Shown piece by piece: positions 31,786 through 41,800 of a stretch of 64,000 nt of DNA. The DNA is from Euglena gracilis. Its lineage: Eukaryota; Euglenida; Euglenophyceae; Euglenales. Numbering within the stretch: the stretch's first letter is position 1; each line of letters starts with the position of its first letter. The DNA lies in contig CP154955.1 in assembly GCA_039621445.1 (NCBI GenBank), forward strand, positions 9,660,241 to 9,724,240. Direction: 5' to 3'. The translations under genes and the position numbers were made by a program. The notes below the pieces were generated by a model, which saw only the letters and a list, made by a program, of their open reading frames with translations, made no database searches and was not told the DNA's origin.

Positions 31786-33407
31786 TTTATATTTACATGT
31801 CTCCTGTTCGAACCCGTCTGTGTTCAGTGGGCGATGCATAGAATGCCATGGCCCTCAATGCACGCGACTTGTCGATGCCAACCTTTCACTCCACGTGCCG
31901 GGATTCGACGCAGCCTTTTCCACACACCATGGAACTGAATGATGGATCGCCGGCACACGCTGTGGGGCCCCTGGCCCACCCCTCCACATGCGGGGTCGTT
32001 TACGCCGTGGCAGGGGCAGTGCACACCCTGGAGCTTGAGCGGTGTGCTGCTGTATGGGGACCGAGCACCCAGCAGTAACCCCCCCAAATGGAGTTGCGGG
32101 GTGCCAGGTTATTGGACCAACTTTTGGCGCTGCCCACCTGCCAGTTATTTGGGCCCTTTTTTTCAGCGCCGTAAATAGAATTTTGCCTCAAACAGGGGGT
32201 GCCAAGTTACTGGAACCATCTTTTCTGCCCCTCCCCCCGCCAAGTTATTCGGCCACTGCCATGAGCAGGGGCCCTGCCAGGTTATTTGGAGGGGGCTGAC
32301 GGCCATTGGCAAAAACCCTAACAGACGCTCTGAACTCACACGACCAATCCACCTCCCCTGCATTGGTACGTAACCCAAACCCAGGCCAAACAGAGGCGTG
32401 CGGCTCACAACGTTGGTCAAGAACTGGTTTCTCGGCGTATTTCCAACGTATCAGGTGGTGTTGGGGAGCTGGGTCTCCAAGTTCCCTCCTATGGAGAGGA
32501 GGGAGGAAAGTCCCTCAGGGTGTTTGCGAGGGATCCTCTGGGACTCCGTCGCCTTTCCACCGCATATTCCCTCCTGCAGCGGGCAACCCCAGACCTTTGT
32601 GGGTCACGCGGCACCCATCAGCGACGTGCGAGTCCATCGCTGCGAACCAGGCCTTGTGGGGAATCCCCCCTGACCCTCTTTTATTTTGTTCCCGACCCCT
32701 CCGTCCTACAGCTTGGAAAGTGGCCATGGGCGAAAATGATACATCAGAAAATGTCAAGTCTTTTGAGGTATCGCATTGGCAGCTGCAAGTTAAACCCACC
32801 CAAAGAACATGACCTTTGCAGCTTTTTGTATGCCATTTTCCCTCTGCTTGGAAAAATCGGTTGATTTCCACCGTGGAACCAGGGTTTCCAATGTGTTCAA
32901 AGTTCATTGGAAATATTGCTCTTTTTCTTAATTTTGTTCTTTTTGAGAGAAATGCATTCGTAGTTGGACCGTTTTTGCACCCCCCCCCCCCTCTCTCCAG
33001 GATTTGGTGTTCCGCAATGATGCATCGCCTCCGCCAACTCCTTGCTATTATCCTGCGACCCACAATGGGAATTGCTTACTTGTGTGTGTGTGTGTGTGTA
33101 TTCGTTGTGTGGTGTGCGCGTGTGTGTTGTGTGCGTGCGTGCGTGCGTGCGTGCGGGTGTGCGCGCGCGTGTGCGTGCGTGCGCGTGTGTGTGTTGTGTG
33201 TGCGTGCGCGCGTGATGTGACTGATATGCTTTTGCAGATAGGTGGCAAGGAGTCGTTTAAACCGAAGGTGACCTCTGTCAGCCAGCACCCTTGTTCCTCC
33301 AGCATTGTACCTGGACCTTTGGACCCCACCCCCGGGCCTGCCACCAGCCCTTGACCGTCAGTGTGGACACGGCGGGGCAAATCTGTGTTTGGCGGCTGGA
33401 GGACTGA
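25946..33407 (+). CDS. WD40/beta-propeller protein, 3' part (10 recognised exons)
   Basis: WD40 propellers are protein-interaction scaffolds; the partner here is unknown. Ten exons join in phase by GT-AG rules: 25,946-26,004, 26,617-26,685, 27,496-27,614, 27,943-28,056, 28,569-28,654, 29,680-29,785, 31,460-31,582, 31,914-32,051, 32,593-32,655 and 33,348-33,407 (stop). Blade-like blocks are [120 protein letters not shown] and [16 protein letters not shown]. The protein ends directly after the last blade. The 5' end was not found. The joins at 27.6 to 27.9 kb and from 25.95 kb upstream are least secure. Resemblance to large WD-repeat proteins is general; no orthologue is named. Confidence 0.82.
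26025..26240 (+). repeat. GT/GC-rich microsatellite
   Basis: Imperfect alternating purine-pyrimidine run (gtgtgtgc, acacac, gcgcgcgc) in the intron after the first recognised WD40 exon. Potential Z-DNA-forming sequence. Confidence 0.75.
26617..26685 (+). CDS. WD40 gene, exon with [20 protein letters not shown]
   Basis: Acceptor acgcgcag, donor gtgtgc. Encodes [14 protein letters not shown] and HLVLGFAS, ending one base into glycine. The HP-x6-LxxGxxSG layout is a WD blade core. Confidence 0.86.
27350..27450 (+). repeat. Imperfect AGCACC(T/G)GTGGTGCT palindromic repeat
   Basis: Alternating 'tagcaccacaggtgc' and 'gcacctgtggtgctaaaaat' units, self-complementary, immediately 5' of a WD40 exon. 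Confidence 0.75.
27496..27614 (+). CDS. WD40 gene, exon with [10 protein letters not shown] and [10 protein letters not shown]
   Basis: Acceptor gccgcag; G|GA completes [14 protein letters not shown]. It then reads [17 protein letters not shown] and SFTRDGG. Two donors are possible: after GGC T (27,600, phase 1) or after CGGAGG (27,614, phase 0). The latter fits the next exon. Confidence 0.82.
27943..28056 (+). CDS. WD40 gene, exon with [14 protein letters not shown]
   Basis: Acceptor acggcag, donor gtgtcc; 38 codons in phase 0. Encodes [18 protein letters not shown] and [16 protein letters not shown] second open frame ([13 protein letters not shown]) exists, but the first joins both neighbours in phase 0 and looks more like a blade. 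Confidence 0.65.
28569..28654 (+). CDS. WD40 gene, exon with [16 protein letters not shown]
   Basis: Acceptor cctccag, donor gtcttc. Encodes [16 protein letters not shown] and [13 protein letters not shown], phase 0 to phase 2. GG|C across the intron completes glycine. Confidence 0.78.
28690..28797 (+). repeat. (AT)n microsatellite
   Basis: About 105 bp of ta/atac repeats directly after a WD40 exon. Confidence 0.95.
29040..29120 (+). repeat. (AT)n microsatellite
   Basis: Imperfect ta repeat in the same intron as the 28.7-kb run. It is preceded by a short perfect hairpin, AACTAAAGGACCCCCC and its complement, at 28,999-29,034. Confidence 0.95.
29680..29785 (+). CDS. WD40 gene, exon with [11 protein letters not shown]
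   Basis: The acceptor is a long C-run ending in AG; donor gtgtgc after ACG. Encodes [30 protein letters not shown] and AADET. The join to the next exon gives ADETVASLSFA. The length of 106 bp is phase 2 to phase 0. Confidence 0.85.
30475..30745 (-). repeat. CCAGTCAGTCAC-family repeat, inverted
   Basis: Three 'gtgactgactgg' or similar blocks with C-tract/G-tract ends. Same family as 24.5 kb. In a WD40 intron. Confidence 0.6.
31190..31400 (+). repeat. (TCC)n trinucleotide array
   Basis: About 120 bp of uninterrupted tcc, then cat/ttc units and another tcc block. It creates long poly-proline or poly-arginine open frames that are not genes. In the intron just before a WD40 exon. Confidence 0.97.
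31460..31582 (+). CDS. WD40 gene, exon with [17 protein letters not shown]
   Basis: Acceptor ctcaacag, donor gtggga; exactly 41 codons in phase 0. Encodes [30 protein letters not shown] and [10 protein letters not shown]. Confidence 0.88.
31690..31800 (+). repeat. AT-rich microsatellite
   Basis: ta/tata repeats with some ttta units, in a WD40 intron. Confidence 0.9.
31914..32051 (+). CDS. WD40 gene, exon with [15 protein letters not shown]
   Basis: Acceptor gacgcag, donor gtatgg; exactly 46 codons in phase 0. Encodes [34 protein letters not shown] and [12 protein letters not shown]. The following intron begins with another C-tract/AAAT repeat. Confidence 0.85.
32593..32655 (+). CDS. WD40 gene, exon with [14 protein letters not shown]
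   Basis: Acceptor accccag, donor gtgggg; 21 codons in phase 0. [15 protein letters not shown] and RCEPGL carry the GH dipeptide that opens a WD blade. Confidence 0.9.
33080..33225 (+). repeat. GTGC/GT microsatellite
   Basis: Imperfect gtgt and gtgcgtgc units between the last two WD40 exons. Confidence 0.9.
33348..33407 (+). CDS. WD40 gene, last exon with stop
   Basis: Acceptor gccaccag, then [19 protein letters not shown] and TGA. The D-x5-CVW pattern is the canonical end of a WD blade. Joined to the previous exon it reads HRCEPGLPLTVSVD. A longer exon from 33,303 is possible but less blade-like. Confidence 0.88.
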   Translation, partial: PLTVSVDTAGQICVWRLED

Positions 33408-35600
33408 ACCGCTGTGGCAGGCAGGCACCCTGGATGGGTGAGGCGGCCACAGACTGGAGCCTTTAGGCCCCAGCGTCGACCTCGCCACTGACCCTAGCAG
33501 CCTGCCAGCCTGCACAAAACGGTATTTGATGGTTCAGTGGTGCGCTTTGCTGAATGAGTCTGGGGGCCATGTCGCTGAAATTTTCATGAATGGGTGACGG
33601 CCCAGGCAGGCAGACAGCCCAGGAGCTGCCTGCCTTCCTGTCTGTCTGCCCCATTCCTGACCACAGCTGAATGCCTAACAACTTCCTGGTGGGCGGGTGA
33701 CCTCAGGGTCGGGGGGAAAACGAGGACCTTTTCTGGGTGTTGAATTCCAGCTGGAATGATTTCAAGCAATCCTAATCCTGTGTGACAGAAATACAGACAT
33801 ATTGCTTTTGGTCGTGCATGCAAAGTCCCTGCAGAACGCACTGTGTCATCCATGTGTTTTGTGAAAGATACCAAAATATTTTGGACCTATGGCAACTCAG
33901 CAGAAGCAGCCCCAGGTGGCAACTCTCAAATGTGAGAAGTCAGCCCGTTGAGCCTAGCCCACAACTTCCGGGGGGGGGGGTCTAAGAACCGAGATGGTCA
34001 CGTCATTGCAGTCCCAAGTCTGCCGCGAGGAGTTGCCATAATGCCCAGCGCCACCCACCCCTGCATGGACCACACCGCCTTTCCCGGACTGGAATTGTTG
34101 CAAAAGCATGGGTCGGATGCCACAAAAGTGTATGTCACATACTGGCTGAGATTCGCACGGAGCAGCATGACAGCGCGTGGCAGAGCTGGCGGGGTTGCCG
34201 TTGGTGGGACACGGCCGTTCCAATGTGCGCACTGCCATGCCATGCCATGCCATGCCATGCCATGCCATGCCATGCCATGCCATGCCATGCCATGCCATGC
34301 CATGCCATGCCATGCCATGCCATGCCATGCCATGCCATGCCATGCCATGCCATGCCATGCCATGCCATGCCATGCCGGATTATGGGCTGGCAGAGGCTTT
34401 GTGGCCAGGGGTTGAAAACCAACATTCAGGTAGTGTGTTTGCCTAAAACAATTTGCGTTCACCAACATCTTTGTAACCACACTTAGTGGATGTCTGGTTG
34501 GACACCCGTACCAAAAATCGGTGGGGCCGTAGAAATTGCAATCACAAATAAAGCTGAAATTGCAGTTGGTTGATGACTTTGCAACTCGGTGAACATTTTT
34601 TGGGACTTGGAATGCCATTGGCTTGTAAAAGGCCCCCGACACACCTAAGGCGAATTTCTTTGTGACGGAGTTCGTATCAGATGTCCCTTCGAAACTGCGT
34701 TTCTTTGTTTAACCAACATGCGTGAATGGGCTATTTGTCATACAGGATTGCAATAGAGACAGCGTGGTGGCAATGCTTCTGGTGATCCACGTTTATACCA
34801 GAATTTGGATCAAGGGTTTTTTTTTAGTCGTGGACCCCCGGGGGGGGGTAGGGTGGGTGGGTCCAGCCGAGCCCCCCCCCCCCCCCCCGGGTGAGTGGTA
34901 TATACTTTTCAGCGCCGAAGACGCCGATTTTTGAAAAGGTGCTATTTTTGGAATTTTTCACGATTTTTGAGTGGGTCCCCCGGGTTTGGCCCTGATTTGG
35001 ATGGCACTGCCTGAATGTGTATATCTAAACATCTCTGTGTGCATTTGCATAAAAATGGCGGACAAAAATTCTGGCAAGCAAATTTTTTATTGCTCAACCT
35101 AACCCCGCCACACATATGCCAATCCTCCAGCTGCACCCCCAAACGTTGTCTTGCTTGCCGGTTCTTGTTACACTTGTGGCACTTTCCACTTTTAGCAGCT
35201 CCACCACACACCAACACAAAACCCCAAACGTTCAGGGGTTTGGTTCCTTCACATTCCCAGCCTCGAAATGGCTTTCTTTTTTATATTTGCAGAGCGAAGG
35301 GGGGAGGGAGGCAGTGTTGGAGGGGGATGTGGACCTGCGTGACATGTCACAGCCACAGGTCCCTTGATTGTCGCCTCGAGGTGTTGGGGCGCTGAAGTTG
35401 ACCGCACCTGAGCAGGCCGGCAGTTGGACGCTCGGAACAGGGGAAACAGGGAGAAAAACCAAACTTTTTTTTTGGTTTTTCTATGTTTTTTTATTTTGGC
35501 AAAATTGAGTTCGTTGTGTTTTCTTTGCAGCTCTTTTTGCATTTTTTGTGTCGTTTTTTTCAAACTCGAGTCGAAGGTCCATATTTGTTCCCCCTCCACT
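33408..35600. other. Intergenic region between the WD40 and GFA genes
   Basis: No exon recognised. Contains the CATGC array, C- and G-tracts and ordinary AT-rich sequence. The WD40 3' untranslated region and GFA promoter should lie here. Confidence 0.5.
34233..34377 (+). repeat. Pure (CATGC)n pentanucleotide array
   Basis: About 28 uninterrupted catgc units. The unit contains no stop in any frame on either strand, so the AMPCHAMPCH and MAWHGMAWHG translations are artefacts. Confidence 0.98.
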
Positions 35601-35793
35601 CTATCCGAACTCCACCCGGACCTCCAATGGAAACCACGGACAAGGTCGCCTGTTTTCACCCGACAGGCGACGGGCGTACTGGAGGAGGGGCCGCTGCACC
35701 GCTCCCATTTCCGCCTGTGCCGCAGCCAATGGCGTCGGGAGACTCGTGGCGGGACCGGCCGCCGTACTGTAAGACCGAGCCGTTCTCCGCCAG

Positions 35794-35821
35794 GTACTCC
35801 GCCCACTGTCCCTGTGGGACT
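35794..35821 (+). CDS. GFA gene, exon with CPCGT zinc ligands
   Basis: After acceptor ctccgccag it reads YSAHCPCGT, with a possible donor gttccc. This fits the N-terminal GxCxCGxV motif of the family. The frame is open to the left as well (from about 35,625), so the exon may be longer. Confidence 0.6.
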
Positions 35822-38800
35822 GTTCCCCCAGGCACCAACCACTCACCTGTGCCTGAGCATGGCAGTGCCCCTGTGCTCTACCCCCCCCCCCCCCAAGCAA
35901 AGCAGGAATGCCAACAGGTTCAAACGACACATTTCTGACAGTTACCCTCTCCGATCTGATTCTTGTGCAGCTGCCTCCACATTGGGAAACCCTGGACATT
36001 GGACATGAAAAGCACTCATCAAAGAAGTCTGCGCAAACAGTGGACGTTGTTCAAATTGAATTGCCACTCAACCTAGGGAAGACTGTTGACCATCTTGCCC
36101 CCAGCTGTTGAAGGCCATTTGTAGCCTCCATCGCCAAGGACTAATTTGTTTTCCATGCCCCTTTTGGCAAAAGTGCAAAGCAACTCTTCACAACATGGCC
36201 CGCTCTGATTGATGTTTTTTTTTGGAGGTCTTTCGTTGCAGTTCACTCTGGATTTCGTCAGCGCCCACACTGTAACAGCTGGGGGGGGGGTTTGGTGAGT
36301 GCTTTGGGTGGCGTGGGGGGGGGGGGGGCATTTGCTTGTTGTTTGTGTTGGGGTGGGAAGCGCAACAGCACATCCCCTAGCGCTGAAGACCCCAGGGACC
36401 CGACAATGGACAATGGACAATGGACATTTTCGAGGTTGATTGGGTGGCCCAAGCCGGGACCCCCCCAAGGGACCCCATAGCGCAAGGCACCCCAAGTGTT
36501 GAAAAGAAGCCTATGCCACGCGCGATACGCACGATGGAAGCAAGGCGGCTGGCCAGCCTTTTTGCGGTGTTCATGGCGGGGGCCTGCCCGCCGGTACGAG
36601 GTGTGTGCTGACCCGGTGGACGCCAAGATTTGCCACTGTACGGGCTGCCAGCAGCTACGCGCAGGGGGATCTGCAAAAGCGACACATACAAACGCGCAAC
36701 TGCCAAGAAAAAGAATGAAATCAAAGATGCTTGGAATCAGATAGAATGTTAGAGAAGGTTTCGATGTGTCTGCAATCTTTCTGCAATACCTGCAATTCTC
36801 TGCGATTTCTGCGGTTCCTGCAATTTCTTGCAATTTTTCGCACAAGACTTTCCCCCCTCATCAACTTTGAGATTGGGAATTGCAATGTTTTGACCAATGT
36901 CCCCCCAAATGTCAAGCCTCTCAAAACAAATTTTGCATAAAATTGGTATTTGAGTTCCAAAAAAAATTGACTCTCCCCAAATGTGAAGTGTGGTTTAAAA
37001 TCCCGCCCCAGGGGGATTTATATTTGGTGGTGGGTTTAGTTGGAAGCTTCCTCTTCATGTGTCACCTTTAGCACAACCACTGTGCATTGTCACGCAACAT
37101 TTGGAATTCATGCAACAATACAATGGGAACCTTGAAACCATTGTTGGAGAAGTTGTGTTGTTCCTTGTCACCGCTCTTTTCCTTTGTGTGTGAGACGTGA
37201 AGAGGCCATGCTGACTGAAAAAAGGCATTTTTGCAAACATTTGAAACCCAGCCGTTACTGGCCACAGGGATTGGGTGTGCCGTAGCTGTGCAACCATATC
37301 GAAAAAGAGCATTCATTTACTTGATGCTGTGCTATTGTTTTGCCCTCACACGTTCTTTCAATGGCTGTGGCTTTTGTAACTTTTGGATTCAGATCAATGG
37401 CTCTGTGGCGTTGTGATTTTGGATTCGAACCTTGCTTTCAATTTTCTGCAATTTTCTGTTATTTTCCCACATTCCCCCCATTCCATTTTTTTATGTATAT
37501 TATATATTATATATATTATGTATTTCATATTATATGTATTATATTCTATATGTTATATGTATTCCATATACATATATATATATATATATATTATAATATA
37601 CATATTATGTACTCCATATTTTGTACATATATGTACTTTATATATGTTCCATATTTTTTGAAGACCTACAAAACAACGCAGGAGACTTGGCTGCCCTTCC
37701 TGGGGGCCATGGAGCCCCCATGCAGTGGGCCGCCATCTTCCACAAGCGCGATGTGGGCAAGGCTGCCTGCCGGTGCGCTGTCTCCCGCCTTTCCGGATTG
37801 CAAAACTACAATGGATCGAGTGTGGGTATTTCATTTAACACCCAAATCCCTGGTCCAGGACTTCAGCAGCCTAAATAAAATAAACCCCTCCTGCACGAAA
37901 TCAGGTGAGGCAATTTCAATTCAAAAGAAAAACAGCATATTTTGACAAAAACGACCTGTACCCAAAAATTTGAGGCAGTATCCTCCTAAAAGAGTGCCAA
38001 TAATGTACAAAACTTAGAAATTATGTAAAAACGTGCACTTTGGGAAGTGTCTTGAGTATGAAAAATATGCTGAAAGAACATGCCTCCCAAACAACATACT
38101 GAACAACATACTCCCCCCCTCCCACTCTCGACTTTGGATGCCCAAATAATGTTATTTAGAGATTTATGAACATATCACACTACAGCACACACACAACTGA
38201 GCGACTTTGACGATCATGATTAAACTTTCCTTCCAAATGATTTGGTGTGTTTTTGGTCACTGAAACCATCATTTTGACCCCCCCCCCCCGACGTATTTCT
38301 TGAGTACTGCCCATTTCCCCTCCTTCCCCTTCAAGACACCAAACTTGACATGGAATCAGTATAAATTTGGCTTCCATGGAGTGATTGGCCTCTTCCCCCT
38401 CAATGAAACCCGGTTGCTGGTCAGTCGGAACCGTCGTTTTATTGGAACCTTCCGTCAAGTAGTTCACCATATTCTGCCACCGCCAACACCACAGGCACTA
38501 CTAACTGCTCAGGTGGTTATTTTCATGGATGGGCGAACAGGTGAGCAACTGTGGTGCCTTTCTTCATTTGCGCCATAATGCTTCACCTTCGGCTTCACCG
38601 TCTGCATCCTCAGTCTTCCATTTTAAAGCGTGGCCGACCCACCCCGCACCCCCGAGGGATGGACGGCTGTCTCGGCAGGTCCCCCAAGGCACTCCGCCCG
38701 GGGTTTGGTCAAATTCAGTGCTACCGAGGTTTTTTGGGGCAGGGTTTGCCTGCTCGGCGTCCCAGTGCTTTCAGGCGGCTTTGGGCTCGAGGTTCACGGC

Positions 38801-41800
38801 CGGGGTGGACCAGCTGTACTTCTGGAGCAGTGACCTCCAACAGGCGGCCAGAGGCCTCCCTCCGGATACCCCGTCAAAGTGTAATGGCGTGTCGTGATTC
38901 GGGATCCTCGGTTCAAAGTTCAAAAAACACACGTGACACATGTCGTGTCACATGTGTCACATGTGCCATGCATGTCATGTCATGCCACAGGCGTGACATG
39001 TGCCACATATGTCATGTGATGCCACACGTCCCTTTTTTTCCCCCGGATTTTCAAAAGGGCCAACGTTGGTGACAGAGTCCACCCGAACAAAACAACGTGG
39101 AACTGGCTTATATTTCCCCTGTGACGCTGGACACCTGTTCGTCTCGAAGGTCGCATGGAGGTTTGATGGAGGGGAGGACCCCCCGGGGGTCGCCTCACTT
39201 CAGACCTTCTTCTCATGCCTCCCTTCCTGAGCCCCAGTCCGGCGGACCCTCTGGAATTGACACACACGCTGCCCTGCAAGCTGAGCTGCAACACGTGCCG
39301 GGCCCCCATTGCCGATGAGGGGCGCTCCCGGGAGGGACCAGGAAGTTGCTTAAGGGTTCACAGGACCCCCCGGGGGGGGGGGGGGGCTGCGGGCCGGCCA
39401 GGCGGAGCAATACAAGAGCACTGGTGGAAGGGGTCCCTGGCCACTCACTGGGCCAGAAGCGAAGTTAGCGCCGGCCATATACAGACAAGAAGCTGTAGTG
39501 CAACTAGGGGGGGGGGGCTGGACTGCAGCCAGCCCAAATTTGGCCAGTGGAAATCCTTGTGGACCCCCAGGGGGTCCGCTAGCAGGGCAAGCTAGTGGAA
39601 AAAATTTCTTTCCAGTGACCGGCAGGAAGCGCCGGTCACTGGACGGTTTTGTTGCCCCTCAAAACTGGCCCATTTTTGGCCATTCTCTTTTTTTTGGAAC
39701 AAAATCAGCCAAGAACAAGAACCAAAGTCCGCCAAGAACACGTTGAAAGCCTTACTTCCAGTTGGGGAGACCCCCCCCCACCCCCCGGGACAGTGGACCC
39801 CCCCCCCCCAGGCCCTCAAGCCATAGCCTGGGAGGGACCTTTGATGACCCCCCCCGTGTCTGTCTGGGGAAAACAGCGTGCGGGAGTGCAGAGAGCAGCG
39901 ACCAGGCTTTTTTTTTTTTTTAACTCGGTATAGCCCCCCCCAATTTTGATGAAGCCGCTGAATTTTGGGTTTCACCTGCGTGCCAAGGGGTTGCTTAAAT
40001 TCGGACCAAATAGTCAACTGAAATAATGTCTCCTTGTTCAAATCAAAAGAGGAGTGCGTTTTTCAAGTGAAATTCAATGCAACGACAATCCCAAGCCGGT
40101 ACAGACACCATCGGTTCGATTATATTCCTTATTTTTTTGTTTGTGTATTTTTCCTGCATTTCCTTTCTTTTGACCCAAATTTCAGGGGTTGCTTTAATTT
40201 GGATCTTTCACTGGTCCCCGGGGAGTTGCTGAAATTTAGGGTTGTTTGTGGGGGGTTTACCTGCCGGGGGGTTTGGTCTGGGGCCAACCGGACTCTGGGG
40301 GGGGGTCCCGTGCTAGGGGCCTGGGTTTGGGTCCCAGCGAGAAACAAAAAACTGGAAAAACGTTTTGGGAAACGTTTTCAGATGGCTGGGGGGGGGGGCT
40401 GTGCTGTGCTGGGCTGCGTTGGTGAGGGAATCACCCCCCACACCAGGTTCAGATGCGAAGCTGCTTGTCTCAAAGCCGTCGTCAACACACCAGGTTGGGA
40501 TGACACCTGAAAATTTTGGTGATCGGAAAGGGCAGGTAATTCCCCCATCTTCTGATGAAAGTTCTGAGAAACCACACCGGACCTGCAAAGGACGAACTGG
40601 GGCTTGCATGGTTCACCCACACATTATGATTTTTTTTGGGCGGGTTGATTTTTTCCACCCCATGTCCACGATATTTCATCACCCTCTTTGTTGGAACGAA
40701 AGTTGGGGAGAGCTGAGTATTAGTTTTGATTTCTGGAACCCCCCCCCCCCACCCCGGGCTGTTCCAGTCAAACATGCCCCCTCCCGCCCCCCCAACATGT
40801 TCCTCGCCTTCCCCGCCCTCTTCGTCTTCGGCCCGGCGGTGCCCCCGGCGTTCCGCCCGACGTGCCACATCTTCTACGGCGCCCGCGTCCTGGACGTGGC
40901 CGACCCCCTGCCGAAGTTCCTCGGGTCAGGGTCAGGCCGAGCATCCCCCCCACAAGCCTCGCGTTGCCTTTTGGCATTGGACCTGCGTTTCCAGACAAGT
41001 ATGGGGGGGGACAGGGGACTGGGGGGGGTTCGGCAGCCGTTTTCAGCCTCAGACCCCCCCCCCCCTCCCATCGGCGTCTTAATTTCGGCCGGCCGCCTGG
41101 GCGGCCGGAAGGTCACGGCGTTTTTTGTTGCCTTTGATGTCCAGGAAAACTGGCTCAAAAATGGAGGAAAACGATTAAAAATGGGCTGCCCAGGGCAAAT
41201 TTGGGCCAGAAATCATTTTTTCTCTCCGAATTTGAACATTTGGGTTTGGGTTTTTTTTTGAAGTAGCGATTTTTTTTGGTACCCATTTCGACCCCGGGTC
41301 CTGTTCCGAGGAGGGGGGGGGTTCAGCCAGCAGCCTTTTTCTTCAGCGCAAATTTCCCAACCCCTGATTTAGACACCCTGGGGGGGGTCGTGAAGCAAAG
41401 CCTGCAGGTATTTGCAGCCTTCCCCTGTCGGGGGGGGGTGAGTGTTGACATAGGCTCAAAGTGGCTATTTCCAAGGGTTATTCTTGCCTGGGTCGGACCA
41501 GAAGGCACACAAAGCCGAACCCTCCTCCATCCATCCAGCGATGGATCCAGTTATCCAGCCTGGTCAGACAGACCCTCCTCCTCCAAGACTGGCCCACCAG
41601 TCGAATGCGCCGGAGACAATGGGATGATTCCTAATGAGCAAACCTTCCAGTTTTTTTTTTGTCTGCGACACAAAGTCACGTTTAATTTTTCAATTTCAAT
41701 TTCATCAAGAAGTCAAATTCAATTTTTGCTCGGTACCACCCATCACTGCGGCGGTCCAGCTCCTGCAACAAACACAGCACAAGCTGCTTCATCCGCTCAA

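Noticed and set aside
33948-34642. Open frames rich in AMPCH or MAWHG repeats
   Set aside because: Artefact of the stop-free CATGC array.
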